Of a stretch of 64,000 bases of DNA, positions 17,616-26,787 are shown piece after piece. This DNA is from Candidatus Onthovicinus excrementipullorum. GTDB lineage: Bacteria > Bacillota > Clostridia > Oscillospirales > Acutalibacteraceae. The stretch is taken from positions 1-64,000 of the forward strand of contig DVHG01000016.1 in the NCBI GenBank assembly GCA_018712345.1, read 5' to 3'. Numbering within the stretch: the stretch's first letter is position 1; each line of letters begins with the position of its first letter. Made by a program: the position numbers and the translations under genes. Under the pieces are notes generated by a model that was not told the DNA's origin, did not search any database, and was given only the letters and a program-made list of their open reading frames with translations.

Positions 17616-20438
17616 GTGGAAGCAACCAAAAAGCAAAAAAAGGATTCAAAACTCCGCCGGCTTGTCTATGAGAACCGGTTTGTTCTGGCCGCCTTTGCGG
17701 CGGCAGTGCTGATCATGACAGTAGTTTTCATCTGCCTCACAGTCATCCCCTTTGGCGGGAAAACCGTGCTGCGGATGGATCTATACCACCAGTACGGCCC
17801 CATGTTCGCCGAGCTGTATGAGCGCATCCGCGGCGGGGACAGCCTGCTCTATTCCTGGACGATGGGGCTGGGGCTGAATTTCCTGGGGAATTTTTTCAAC
17901 TATCTGGCAAGCCCGTTCACTGTGCTGATTCTTCTCTTCAGCCATAAAAACATCCCGGTGGCTATCGGGCTGATGATGCTGCTCAAGGCGGCGTTCTCAT
18001 CGGCCAGCTTTGCCTATTACATTAAGCACTCCTTCCGCAAAAACGACTGCTCCCTCCCGGCGTTTGGGCTGATGTATGCCTTCTGCGCCTTCTTTGTGGC
18101 CTACTCATGGAACATCATGTGGCTTGATGCGATGATCTATTTCCCGCTGATCCTGCTGGGCATTGAAAAGATCATCAACCGCGGGCGCTGGGGACTGTAC
18201 ACGGCGGCGCTGGCGCTGACAATGTTCAGCAACTTTTATATGGCGTTCATGACCTGTCTGTTCAGCGTATTCTATTTTATGGTCTATTATGCCAGTCACT
18301 TCCGGTTTACGGACAGGATTCCCGTGCGCCCCATGCCCCGCTCACTCTCCGCCCTGCTGGGGAACCGGTTCATCGGCTCCGGGCTGCGCTTTGCCCTGTG
18401 CTCCCTGCTGGCAGCGGGGATTATGGGGATCGTCCTGCTGCCCACCTATTTTTCTCTGACGACTTCCTCCGCGACCTCCGGCACCTTCCCGTCGGAGATG
18501 AAATCCTATTTCAGCATCTTTGATTTTCTCGTCAATCACCTGGCCTCGCTTGAGCCGACGATCCGCAGCAGCGGGACGGACGTCCTGCCGAATGTTTACT
18601 GCGGGATGCTGACCGTGCTCTGCCTGCCGCTCTACATTTTCTGCAAAAAGATCAGCGTGCGCGAGAAGGGGCTCTACCTCGCCTTCGCGGCTTTCCTGTT
18701 CGTCAGTTTTGACAACAATATCCTCAACTTTATCTGGCACGGCTTCCACTTCCCGAACGATCTGCCGTACCGCTTTTCATTCATGTATTCCTTCCTGCTG
18801 CTGGTCATGGCGTACAAGGTGTGGATCAACATCCGCTCCTTCAGCAAAAAGGAGATCGTTGCAAGCGCCGTGGCGGTAATAACATTTATCATTGTTGCGC
18901 AGAAGGTGGAATCCAAAAACCTGACGGATATCGCCGTACTGATCAGCATTGTGTTTACGGTGATCTACCTGAGCATCCTGCTCGCAATGAACAACCGCAG
19001 GAACATCCCGGGGGTCATCAGCGTCGTGCTGATGTGCTGCGTCTTTGCGGAGATCGCCGTGGCCAATACAGACCACTACACCATGAACCAGAGCCTGGAG
19101 AGCTATGCATCCGATCTGGCGCAGTTCAGGCCGCTGAAGGAGACGCTCGACCAGGAGGAGGACAGCGGCTTCTACCGGATGGAACTGAGCTCCCTGCGCA
19201 CCCGGAACGATCCGGCATGGTACTACTACAACGGGATCTCCACCTTCTCCTCCATGGCATATGAATCTGTGGCCAAATCTCAGAAAAACCTCGGGATTTC
19301 AAGCAACAATATCAACAGTTATACCTACAATCCGCAGACGCCCGTCTATAACAGCATCTTTTCCCTGTCCTACATTGTGGAGAATCAGAACGGCCGCAGC
19401 ATGACCCCGCTGTACTACGAAAGGGACGCGGCAAGCGGCAAATTTACCGCTTACCGGAACCGGTACGTCCTCCCGCTTGCCTTCTGTGCCGACCGGGAGG
19501 TTCTGAACTACTCAAGTGCGTATGCCAGCCCGTTTGACGCCCAGGAGGCCCTGATGCAGATGATGGCCGGTGGCTCCGATTCGCTCTTCCGGCCCGTTGA
19601 GGTGGAAAACGTATTTTCAACCAACGTCTCCGGCGTACCGATGTTCCTCGACAGCGGGAGCACGATCAGCTTTACCCGGACGGGCAGTTCGGAGGCGAGC
19701 ATTATCCTCGATATCGCCGCGCCGGCAGACGGCACGCCCGTCTATCTCTATATCTCCTCCTCCGTGACCGATCCCATTCAGGTATCCTGCGATGACGGGG
19801 AATGGACGGCGGATACCTCCCGCCCCTTTATTCTGGATACCGGTTCTCATGCGGCCGGCGAACTGATCCGCGTGGAGATCCCAATCAAAGAGAGCAGCGA
19901 GTACGGGAACATCAATTTCTACGCTTGCACAATTGACGACGAGGTCTTCCGGGAGTATTATGACCGGCTCAGCAACGGCGGAATGGAAATGGATTCCTTC
20001 AGTGAGACAAGGATCACCGGGAGCTTTACGAACACGCAGGATCAGGTACTCTTCACCTCCATCCCCTATGACAGCGGCTGGCGCATCACTGTGGACGGCG
20101 AAGAGGTAGAGCCCGTACTCGTCGATGAGGCCTATATGGCCATCGAAGTGCCTGCCGGGAGCCACACGATTGAATTCTCCTTTATGCCGTCCGGACTGGT
20201 GGCCGGTGCCGTGCTCTCCGGACTCTCCCTGCTGGTACTCGCCGCTCTAATCGTCCTGCACCGCAAACGCCCGCCGTACCAATGGGTGGACGAGGCAGAG
20301 CCAATGAACCCGGATGCCCCGGAAGAGGACTGGGAAGAAATTGATCCCGCACTCTATGATGAGGGCGATGCGGGAGAGAGACTGCCTGATAGCGCTGCCC
20401 CACCTCTTGAGGCGCCGGAAGAAAAACAAAACGAATAA
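17616..20438 (+). CDS. YfhO family membrane protein (putative glycosyltransferase)
   Basis: A 940-residue polytopic protein: about a dozen membrane segments in the first 500 residues, a large extracytoplasmic beta-rich region (about 500-850), a final membrane helix (VAGAVLSGLSLLVLAALIVL) and a cytoplasmic acidic tail. YfhO family proteins resemble GT-C glycosyltransferases and in Bacillus modify lipoteichoic acid with sugars. Supporting motifs are the early acidic loop RMDLYHQYGPM and EKIINRGRWGLYTAALALTMFSNFYMAFMTCLFS. The start is a GTG after GGGGAAAG. It is monocistronic, with its own promoter and terminator. Confidence 0.82.
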   Translation: MEATKKQKKDSKLRRLVYENRFVLAAFAAAVLIMTVVFICLTVIPFGGKTVLRMDLYHQYGPMFAELYERIRGGDSLLYSWTMGLGLNFLGNFFNYLASPFTVLILLFSHKNIPVAIGLMMLLKAAFSSASFAYYIKHSFRKNDCSLPAFGLMYAFCAFFVAYSWNIMWLDAMIYFPLILLGIEKIINRGRWGLYTAALALTMFSNFYMAFMTCLFSVFYFMVYYASHFRFTDRIPVRPMPRSLSALLGNRFIGSGLRFALCSLLAAGIMGIVLLPTYFSLTTSSATSGTFPSEMKSYFSIFDFLVNHLASLEPTIRSSGTDVLPNVYCGMLTVLCLPLYIFCKKISVREKGLYLAFAAFLFVSFDNNILNFIWHGFHFPNDLPYRFSFMYSFLLLVMAYKVWINIRSFSKKEIVASAVAVITFIIVAQKVESKNLTDIAVLISIVFTVIYLSILLAMNNRRNIPGVISVVLMCCVFAEIAVANTDHYTMNQSLESYASDLAQFRPLKETLDQEEDSGFYRMELSSLRTRNDPAWYYYNGISTFSSMAYESVAKSQKNLGISSNNINSYTYNPQTPVYNSIFSLSYIVENQNGRSMTPLYYERDAASGKFTAYRNRYVLPLAFCADREVLNYSSAYASPFDAQEALMQMMAGGSDSLFRPVEVENVFSTNVSGVPMFLDSGSTISFTRTGSSEASIILDIAAPADGTPVYLYISSSVTDPIQVSCDDGEWTADTSRPFILDTGSHAAGELIRVEIPIKESSEYGNINFYACTIDDEVFREYYDRLSNGGMEMDSFSETRITGSFTNTQDQVLFTSIPYDSGWRITVDGEEVEPVLVDEAYMAIEVPAGSHTIEFSFMPSGLVAGAVLSGLSLLVLAALIVLHRKRPPYQWVDEAEPMNPDAPEEDWEEIDPALYDEGDAGERLPDSAAPPLEAPEEKQNE

Positions 20439-20455
20439 AGCCGAAAATAGGCAGA

Positions 20456-20497
20456 AAAAACAGGCTGAACGGATGATTCCGTTCAGCCTGTTTTACA
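20456..20497. terminator. Bidirectional terminator between yfhO-like gene and ACT gene
   Basis: A long perfect stem (arms AACAGGCTGAACGGA and its complement) with a four-base loop, A-rich on the left and T-rich on the right. It can end both converging transcripts. Confidence 0.85.
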
Positions 20498-20524
20498 AAA
20501 CTCGGGAATATGGGATCAGGCGTA

Positions 20525-20950
20525 TCAGAAGATCTCGTCCTGATCGATCAGAGCGATTCCCTTATCGCTGAGGACCTGAGCTGCCTTCTCATTATCCTCG
20601 ACCCGGATGATGACATACGCCATGCCGACGCGCGGCGTAATAAAGGCGTAGGCATACTCTACGCTGATCCCCTCGTCGGAGAGGACGCGGATCGCCTTGG
20701 AAAAGCCGCCCGGCACATCCGGGATCCCGATTCCAAGCACGCTGGTGATCGATACGGTCATTCCGGCCTCCTTCAGGGCATTTTCAGCCCTGTCCGGGTC
20801 GCTGACGATCAGGCGCAGAATACCGTAGTTGGTCGTGTCGGCCACGGAGAGGGCCCGGATATCAATCCCCGCCTTTTCCAAAACGGCGGTGATATCCGCC
20901 AGCCTTCCGGCCTTGTTCTCTACGAATACAGAGATTTGCTTGATGGGCAT
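20525..20950 (-). CDS. Tandem ACT-domain protein
   Basis: A 141-residue protein consisting of two ACT domains: the first (about 1-68) begins ISVFVENKAGRLADITAVLEKAGIDIRAL, the second (about 70-141) includes GGFSKAIRVLSDEGISVEYAYAF. ACT domains bind amino acids. The gene is the last of the aryl-oxoacid operon and about 20 bases after a PaaK gene. Such paired-ACT proteins often accompany phenylacetate-CoA ligase in Clostridia and archaea, where they may sense aromatic amino acids; this role is inferred. Confidence 0.88.
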   Translation of the reverse strand: MPIKQISVFVENKAGRLADITAVLEKAGIDIRALSVADTTNYGILRLIVSDPDRAENALKEAGMTVSITSVLGIGIPDVPGGFSKAIRVLSDEGISVEYAYAFITPRVGMAYVIIRVEDNEKAAQVLSDKGIALIDQDEIF

Positions 20951-20970
20951 ACCACGTTCCTCCTTTTATT

Positions 20971-22272
20971 TCAGATCTTGCGTTTATCGATAACCCGTTT
21001 CGCCTTCCCTTCCGAGCGCGGAATGGAGTTCGGCTCTACCAGGCGTACCTTTGCGGATAGACCGAGCGTGGTGTGCAGTGCCGCCTCAATCTTCGCCTCC
21101 GTTCCCTCAAGGCCCTTGACGGAATCGGAGAACATCTGCGGGGACATCTCAATGCACACCTCCATGGTGTCCAGATTGTTCTTACGTTCAACGATGATCT
21201 GATAGTTGGGCTCCATCCCCAGGGAGAGGATCACGTGCTCCACCTGAGACGGGAACACATTCACGCCGCGGATGATGAGCATGTCATCTGTCCGCCCGCG
21301 CGGCTTGGACATGCGCACCAGCGTCCGCCCGCACTCACAGGCCTCGTGGGTCAGGGAGCAGATATCCCGCGTGCGGTAGCGGACCAGTGGCAGCGCCTCC
21401 TTGCCAATGCAGGTAAAGACGAGTTCGCCATACTCTCCGTCCGGGAGCGGCTGTAAGGTCTCCGGGTCAATGATCTCCGGATAGAAATAGTCCTCGCACA
21501 CGTGCAGTCCATTCTTACACCGGCACTCATAGGAGACGCCGGGTCCCGCGATCTCGGAGAGACCGTAGATATCATAGGCGTTGATTGCAAGCGATTTTTC
21601 GATCTGCTTGCGCATGTTTTCGCTCCACGGCTCCGCACCGAAGATCCCGGCACGCACCTTCAGGGTCTTGGGATCGATCCCCTTCTTTCCGACCGATTCC
21701 CCGATATACATGGCATAGGAGGGCGTACAGCAGATGATATCGGACCCGAAGTCCTGTAAGATCTGGATCTGGCGGTCCGTATTGCCGGATGAGACGGGAA
21801 TCGCCGTCGCGCCCAGCTTTTCCGCACCGTAGTGCAGACCCAACCCACCGGTGAACAGGCCGTAGCCGTAGGAGACGTGTACGGAGTCGTGCTCCGTGCC
21901 GCCCGCGGCCACAAGCGCGCGCGCCGCGCCCTCCGCCCACACGTCAATATCGTGCTGCGTGTACCCGACAACCGTCTGTTTCCCCGTGGTGCCCGAAGAG
22001 GCGTGGATGCGCACAAGCTGATCTTTCGGTACGGCGAACAGGCCAAAGGGATAGTGATCCCGCAGATCCTGCTTGGTCGTGAAGGGAAGCTTTTGAATAT
22101 CATCGATACTCTTGATATCGTCGGGCGAGAGGCCGATCTCATCAAATTTTTCCCTGTAAAACGGCACATGCTCATAGCAGTGGTGCACCATTTTGATCAG
22201 TCTGGCAGACTGTATCGCCCGCAGATACTCCCGCGGCGCCTGTTCGATCTCCGGCTGAAAATAACGCTCCAT
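20971..22272 (-). CDS. paaK: Phenylacetate-CoA ligase (first copy)
   Basis: An AMP-forming ligase of the PaaK family, 433 residues, with the ATP-binding loop [16 protein letters not shown], the [10 protein letters not shown] motif and the C-terminal [20 protein letters not shown]. In fermenting Clostridia, PaaK-type enzymes next to Ior run toward ATP formation from aryl-acetyl-CoA, giving phenylacetate, indoleacetate or hydroxyphenylacetate. It lies 29 bases after iorB. Substrate identity cannot be read from sequence. Confidence 0.93.
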   Translation of the reverse strand: MERYFQPEIEQAPREYLRAIQSARLIKMVHHCYEHVPFYREKFDEIGLSPDDIKSIDDIQKLPFTTKQDLRDHYPFGLFAVPKDQLVRIHASSGTTGKQTVVGYTQHDIDVWAEGAARALVAAGGTEHDSVHVSYGYGLFTGGLGLHYGAEKLGATAIPVSSGNTDRQIQILQDFGSDIICCTPSYAMYIGESVGKKGIDPKTLKVRAGIFGAEPWSENMRKQIEKSLAINAYDIYGLSEIAGPGVSYECRCKNGLHVCEDYFYPEIIDPETLQPLPDGEYGELVFTCIGKEALPLVRYRTRDICSLTHEACECGRTLVRMSKPRGRTDDMLIIRGVNVFPSQVEHVILSLGMEPNYQIIVERKNNLDTMEVCIEMSPQMFSDSVKGLEGTEAKIEAALHTTLGLSAKVRLVEPNSIPRSEGKAKRVIDKRKI

Positions 22273-22301
22273 TGACGACTGTCTCCTTTATCTGAGAAAT
22301 T

Positions 22302-22874
22302 TTATGACCTGCTGTACCCGAGTTCAAAAGCCCTGAGGTTCATCTCCAGGAATTTTTCCGGCACGGTAGCCCGGAGCGCATCAAGCCAGACCTGCTTGCC
22401 AAACTGCATGCGCTTGGCCATCAGGCCGATCAGGACGACGTTGACCGCCTTTGGAGAACCGGCCTCCACCGCAAGGGAGAGGGCATCCTCCGCAATGACC
22501 TGGGCACCCGCCCGCTCGATCGCCTCAATGACATGGTCCGGATATTCAGCGGCACCGGTGATTACGGGCATGGGGTCCATCTGCTGCGTATTGACGATGA
22601 CCTTGCCGTCCGGCTTCAGATAGGGCAGCCACCGCGCGGCCTCCAACTGCTCAAAGGCGAGAATCAGATCCGCCTCCCCCTTTTCCACCGTGGGGGAATA
22701 GACCTTATCGCCGTATTTGACATAAGTGACGACGCTTCCGCCGCGCTGGCTCATGCCGTGCACCTCGGACACTTTAACGTCATACCCCTCGTCGAGGAGG
22801 GCCTTGCCGAGAATTCGGCTGGCCAGCAGTGTCCCCTGCCCGCCGACGCCGACAATCATAATGTTGTAAGTCAT
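22302..22874 (-). CDS. iorB: Indolepyruvate:ferredoxin oxidoreductase beta subunit
   Basis: The 190-residue gamma/beta-type subunit of the 2-oxoacid:ferredoxin oxidoreductase superfamily, with the nucleotide-binding start IMIVGVGGQGTLLASRILG and SEVHGMSQRGGSVVTYVKYG. Together with IorA it converts aryl-pyruvates and CoA to aryl-acetyl-CoA, reducing ferredoxin. The ATG at 22874 overlaps the iorA stop (ATGA), and AGGAGGAAAAAGC precedes it; the longer upstream frame is rejected. Confidence 0.94.
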   Translation of the reverse strand: MTYNIMIVGVGGQGTLLASRILGKALLDEGYDVKVSEVHGMSQRGGSVVTYVKYGDKVYSPTVEKGEADLILAFEQLEAARWLPYLKPDGKVIVNTQQMDPMPVITGAAEYPDHVIEAIERAGAQVIAEDALSLAVEAGSPKAVNVVLIGLMAKRMQFGKQVWLDALRATVPEKFLEMNLRAFELGYSRS

Positions 22875-24613
22875 GCTTTTTCCTCCTCGCTCGCCTGAAT
22901 GGCACCGAATTTGCAAAGCTGGATGCAGACGCCGCAGCCGACACACTGGGTAAAGTCGATCTTTGACTTTTTATCCTTAAAGCTGATTGCCGGGCAGCCC
23001 TGCTTCATGCACATCTTGCATCCAATGCACTTGTCCGGATCAATCCGGAAGGGCGGATTGTGCTTGACCTTTTTCAGCAACACGCACGGACGGCGGGAAA
23101 TAATCAGGGATGGCTCATCGTGCTCGAGCTCCTCCCGGATGGCGGCGATCGTCTCATCGACATGGTACGGATCGACCACCTTCACGCGGCGGATCCCGCA
23201 CGCGTGCGCAAGTGCCTCCAAATTGACGGCGCTGGTCGGATCGCCCTTGATGGTGTAGCCGGTGGTGGGGTTCTGCTGATGGCCTGTCATGCCGGTGATG
23301 CTGTTATCCAAGACGATCACCGTTGAGTTGCCCTGGTTATAGGCAATGTCGATCAGGCCAGTGATGCCCGAGTGGATGAATGTGGAATCGCCGATGACGG
23401 CAACGGATTTTTTATAGGAGTCGGGCCGGGCCTTATTGTGCCCGTGCAGCATGGAGACAGACGCACCCATGCACACACAGGTATCCATCATGCTCAGCGG
23501 CGCAGTTGCCCCGAGAGTATAGCACCCGATATCACCGCTGACCATGACGCCGAGCTTTTTCAGTGCATAGAACAGGCTGCGGTGCGGGCATCCGGCGCAC
23601 AGCGCCGGCGGACGGCCCGGTATGTTCAGATCCGTCTGGCGGGACGGAAGCGTATTCCCAAGGATCTTCTCCCGGACAATTGCCTGGGAAAACTCTCCGC
23701 ACAGCGGGAAGACATCCTTGCCGTGCACGCTCACGCCAATCTTTCGGCAAAAGGTCTCGATCACGTCGTCGAGCTCCTCAATTACATAGACAGTCTCATA
23801 CCTGGAGGCGAAGTCCCGGATGAGCTTTTCCGGCAGCGGATAGACGCAGCCCAGCTTCAGGTAGGACACCTGATCCCCCAGCGCCTCGCGCGCATAGCAA
23901 TAGCAGTCGCCGGCCGTGATAACGCCGACCTTACCGCCGTTGTCCTCCACGCGGTTGATCTCCGCTGTCTCCGCCCATGCCGCAATATCGCGCATGCGCT
24001 GCTCCACAAACACGTGACGCTCACGCGCCATGGCGGGCAGCATGACGTTTTTGCCCGGATTTTTTACATAATCTTTCAGGGTATCATCCGCACGGTCCCC
24101 CGTCTCCACAATGCTGCGGGAGTGGGCAATACGTGTTGTCAGGCGGAGCATGACCGGTGTGTCAAACTGCTCGGAGAGCGCATAGGCCAGCTTTGTAAAA
24201 GCAAGACACTCCGCAGAGTCAGATGGCTCAAGCATCATGGTCTTGGACGCCATGGCGTGGTGCCGGGAGTCCTGCTCGTTTTGTGAGGAATGCATCCCGG
24301 GATCGTCCGCCACGACGAGGAGCATTCCCGCATTGACCCCTGTGTAGGACGCCGTATAGACCGGATCGGCGGCCACGTTCAGGCCGACGTGCTTCATCCC
24401 GCACATGGAACGCGCCCCGGCCATGCTCGCGCCGCAGGCGACCTCCGCGGCGACCTTTTCATTGGGCGCCCACTCACAGAAGATCTCGTCATAGGTGGCC
24501 GCATACTCTGTGATCTCCGTACTCGGAGTACCCGGGTAACTCGATACCACCCGGCACCCGGCCTCATACATCCCTCGCGCCACGGCCTCATTGCCAAGCA
24601 TCAGTTTCTTCAT
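22871..24613 (-). CDS. iorA: Indolepyruvate:ferredoxin oxidoreductase alpha subunit
   Basis: A 580-residue subunit with an N-terminal pyrimidine-binding domain (LMLGNEAVARGMYEAGCRVVSSYPGTPSTEI), a ThDP-binding domain (VSGDIGCYTLGATAPLSMMDTCVCMGAS) and a C-terminal ferredoxin module with two 4Fe-4S motifs (CIGCKMCMKQGCP and CVGCGVCIQLCK). It decarboxylates aryl-pyruvates made by transamination of Trp, Phe or Tyr. The ATG at 24613 follows GGGGAGAAATAT. Flanked by iorB and a PaaK gene on the same strand. Confidence 0.95.
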   Translation of the reverse strand: MKKLMLGNEAVARGMYEAGCRVVSSYPGTPSTEITEYAATYDEIFCEWAPNEKVAAEVACGASMAGARSMCGMKHVGLNVAADPVYTASYTGVNAGMLLVVADDPGMHSSQNEQDSRHHAMASKTMMLEPSDSAECLAFTKLAYALSEQFDTPVMLRLTTRIAHSRSIVETGDRADDTLKDYVKNPGKNVMLPAMARERHVFVEQRMRDIAAWAETAEINRVEDNGGKVGVITAGDCYCYAREALGDQVSYLKLGCVYPLPEKLIRDFASRYETVYVIEELDDVIETFCRKIGVSVHGKDVFPLCGEFSQAIVREKILGNTLPSRQTDLNIPGRPPALCAGCPHRSLFYALKKLGVMVSGDIGCYTLGATAPLSMMDTCVCMGASVSMLHGHNKARPDSYKKSVAVIGDSTFIHSGITGLIDIAYNQGNSTVIVLDNSITGMTGHQQNPTTGYTIKGDPTSAVNLEALAHACGIRRVKVVDPYHVDETIAAIREELEHDEPSLIISRRPCVLLKKVKHNPPFRIDPDKCIGCKMCMKQGCPAISFKDKKSKIDFTQCVGCGVCIQLCKFGAIQASEEEKA

Positions 24614-24656
24614 ATATTTCTCCCCTATATCATAATGAAATGGATTTACAGTGAAA

Positions 24657-25958
24657 TCAGGATTTGCTGCGAAGGTCCAGAATCCGGTTGGCCTTGCCCT
24701 CAAAGCGCTGAAGCGTCTTGGGCTCCACCAGGCTCACCTTGCACTGGATTCCGAGCACGCTGCGCAGCTTGTGCTCAATCTTCCGCTGGAGCTGCTCAAG
24801 CTCACCGTACCGCTCCAGCAGGCCGCCGTCGATCAGCTCCACGCGCACCTCCAGCGTATCGGCAAAGCCCTCACGCCGTACGACAAGCTGGTAGTGCGGG
24901 CCGATCTCCTCCATGCCGACAAAGACACTCTCGATCTCCGAGGGGAACACGTTCACACCGCGGATCTTGAGCATATCGTCGCTGCGGCCGATCACCTTGC
25001 CCATGCGGACACCGGTGCGCCCGCACTTGCACGGGGAATCGTCCAGATAGGTGATATCGCGCGTGCGGTAGCGGAGCAGCGGCATCCCCTCTTTACAGAG
25101 CGTTGTCACCAAAAGCTCACCCTGCTCCCCTTTTTCAAGCGGTTCACACGTCTCAGGGTCCACAATCTCCGGCAGGAAGTAGTCCTCGTTGAAATGGAGG
25201 CCGCAGCGCTCGCGGCACTCTCCGGAGACGCCAGGGCCGATCAGCTCACTCATGCCGTAATTATCGGTGGCGAACAGCCCCCATCCTTTTTCGATCTGCG
25301 TGCGCATCTCCGGGGTACATCCCTCAGATCCGAAGAGCCCAAGACGCAGGTGATAGTCGCTCATCGGGTATTCGAGCTCCTTGGCCATCTCCGACATATA
25401 CAGTGCATAGGACGGCGTGGCAACGAGCGCCGTGGTCCCAAAATCGCGCATGAACATCAGCGCCTTTTCCGTGTTTCCGCTGGAATTCGGCACAACGGAG
25501 GCACCGATTTTTTCCAGCCCGTAATGCAGGCCGAGCGCACCGGTGAACATCCCGTATCCGAAGGAGATCTGGACAATGTCCTCATCCGTGGCCCCGGCCG
25601 CAACGGCCAAGCGCGCCACACAGTCCGACCAGAGCTCAAGATCATTCCGCGTATAGGCGACAACCGTCGGCTTCCCCGTTGTGCCGGAGGAGGCGTGAAT
25701 TCGGACGATATTTTTCATTGGCTGGGCCAGCATGCCAAAGGGATAGTGATCCCGCAGATCCGCCTTGGTAGTGACCGGTATGTATTGGATATCGGACAGG
25801 CACCTGATCTTATCCGCCGTCACGCCGGCCTTTGAGAGCCGCTCATGGTAAAAGGGGCTGTTATTGTAACAATAATCCACCGTCCATTTCAGCCTTTTAA
25901 GCTGGAGCTCCTCAAGTTCCCGGCGGGGCATGGTCTCGATCTCTTTCTGAAAATACAT
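24657..25958 (-). CDS. paaK: Phenylacetate-CoA ligase (second copy)
   Basis: A second 433-residue PaaK-family ligase, clearly homologous to the copy at 20971-22272 but diverged. Motifs are [26 protein letters not shown], and [20 protein letters not shown]. The chosen ATG at 25958 gives the family start MYFQKEIETMPRRELEELQ after AAAGGAGAAG. It is the first gene of the operon. Two ligases around one Ior pair suggest different aryl substrates or acceptors; this is inference. Confidence 0.93.
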   Translation of the reverse strand: MYFQKEIETMPRRELEELQLKRLKWTVDYCYNNSPFYHERLSKAGVTADKIRCLSDIQYIPVTTKADLRDHYPFGMLAQPMKNIVRIHASSGTTGKPTVVAYTRNDLELWSDCVARLAVAAGATDEDIVQISFGYGMFTGALGLHYGLEKIGASVVPNSSGNTEKALMFMRDFGTTALVATPSYALYMSEMAKELEYPMSDYHLRLGLFGSEGCTPEMRTQIEKGWGLFATDNYGMSELIGPGVSGECRERCGLHFNEDYFLPEIVDPETCEPLEKGEQGELLVTTLCKEGMPLLRYRTRDITYLDDSPCKCGRTGVRMGKVIGRSDDMLKIRGVNVFPSEIESVFVGMEEIGPHYQLVVRREGFADTLEVRVELIDGGLLERYGELEQLQRKIEHKLRSVLGIQCKVSLVEPKTLQRFEGKANRILDLRSKS

Positions 25959-26094
25959 CTTTCTTCTCCTTTTTCCCGCTACGGAGCAGGTATTAAAGAT
26001 ATTATATAACATTTCGCCCGATTTGTCATGGATATTTGACAAATTGGGCAAATTAATTTCGCATTCAGGCGGATTAAAACATTTTAGATTTAAT

Positions 26095-26120
26095 GCTTTA
26101 GCGCTTTTTGTTGTTAAAGC
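26095..26120. promoter_or_regulatory. Possible operator (inverted repeat) at the paaK-iorAB start
   Basis: GCTTTA (26095-26100) and TAAAGC (26115-26120) form a dyad with a 14-base spacer, placed just downstream of the -10 element. The position suits a repressor site, but no regulator is identified. Confidence 0.35.
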
Positions 26121-26129
26121 GTTATCCCT

Positions 26130-26158
26130 ATTATACAGAAATGTACAAAAAAGTCAAA
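26130..26158 (-). promoter_or_regulatory. Strong promoter of the paaK-iorAB operon
   Basis: On the minus strand TTGACT and TATAAT (26130-26135) are separated by 16-17 bases. This would give a transcript with a leader of about 165 bases before paaK. Confidence 0.65.
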
Positions 26159-26234
26159 TTCGGCGCATGGACGATTCCGTATGAGCAAAAAAGCAAAAAA
26201 AGCATAGGATGATATAGAACAGTGAGGTGAGATT

Positions 26235-26630
26235 ATGAGAGCAGTCCGACTGTCAGACGCCCTGAAGGCGCCGCCTGAGGCGTGGGCCGAAATCCGGAGC
26301 GGCACGGCGCCGCACTTGTGGGGGAGCGTGCGCTTCCACCCCTGGAGCCGCGGCGCCATTGTGCGGAGCGAGTTTGTGAACCTGCCGGAGCCATGCCGCT
26401 ACTACCTGAAACTCCCGCAGGATGAAACAGAAAAAACATACGGCATGGCCCGGCGGATGCCACGCTTTTTTCCGGATAACGGGTATTCCCTCTTCCTCTT
26501 CTATGCCGACAGGATCACCCCGGAGGACCTGACCGGCAAAAAGCTGCTCCTGTGCAGCCCGGGCACAGAGGGAGAGCCCCCCGCCGTGATTGGGGAAGGA
26601 ATCATCCGCGGAAAAAATTACCGCAGATAA
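26235..26630 (+). CDS. SodC-like domain protein lacking metal ligands
   Basis: A 131-residue protein that I relate, with moderate confidence, to the short Cu/Zn superoxide dismutase-like family of Clostridia. It starts after GTGAGGTGAG, has LWGSVRFHPWSRGAIVRSEFVNLP (like the SodC opening strands), and then MPRFFPDNGYSLFLFYADRITPEDLTGKKLLL, matching the family's closing part. The histidines that bind copper and zinc in the family are absent, as is the segment that normally carries them, so it is not expected to be an active SOD. Function unknown. It is followed by the structured RNA candidate. Confidence 0.5.
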   Translation: MRAVRLSDALKAPPEAWAEIRSGTAPHLWGSVRFHPWSRGAIVRSEFVNLPEPCRYYLKLPQDETEKTYGMARRMPRFFPDNGYSLFLFYADRITPEDLTGKKLLLCSPGTEGEPPAVIGEGIIRGKNYRR

Positions 26631-26660
26631 AAGGCATTACGGCAGAACAGAATAATATCG

Positions 26661-26758
26661 GCAGGGAAAAAGGGCTGCACAGACCGTCCAACATCGGGTG
26701 CCCGATTTCGACCGTATGCGCAGCCTACCGATTCCCCTAACAGTGGGAACGCCCCTGC
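26661..26758 (+). ncRNA. Candidate structured RNA (three-way junction)
   Basis: The stretch can fold into a closed junction: P1 GCAGGG (26661-26666) with CCCTGC (26753-26758); P2 GGCTGC (26673-26678) with GCAGCC (26720-26725), capped by a hairpin ATCGG/CCGAT (26693-26706); and P4 TTCCC (26732-26736) with GGGAA (26745-26749). A classical terminator follows at once. It does not match riboswitch or housekeeping RNA consensus sequences that I know. It could be a small RNA or a 3' UTR element of the SodC-like gene. Confidence 0.4.
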
Positions 26759-26760
26759 AA

Positions 26761-26787
26761 GGACGCCTCTTAGGGCGTCCGTTTTTT
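26761..26787 (+). terminator. Rho-independent terminator
   Basis: GGACGCC/GGCGTCC stem with a six-base loop and then TTTTTT on the plus strand. It ends the transcript of the SodC-like gene and RNA candidate, and overlaps the end of the converging gene at 26770. Confidence 0.8.

Noticed and set aside
23372..24286. Plus-strand open frame of 304 codons opposite iorA
   Set aside because: Shadow of the conserved IorA frame; composition rich in Arg/His with no domain.
24651..25835. Plus-strand open frame of 394 codons opposite paaK
   Set aside because: Shadow of the ligase gene; no start signal or family resemblance.
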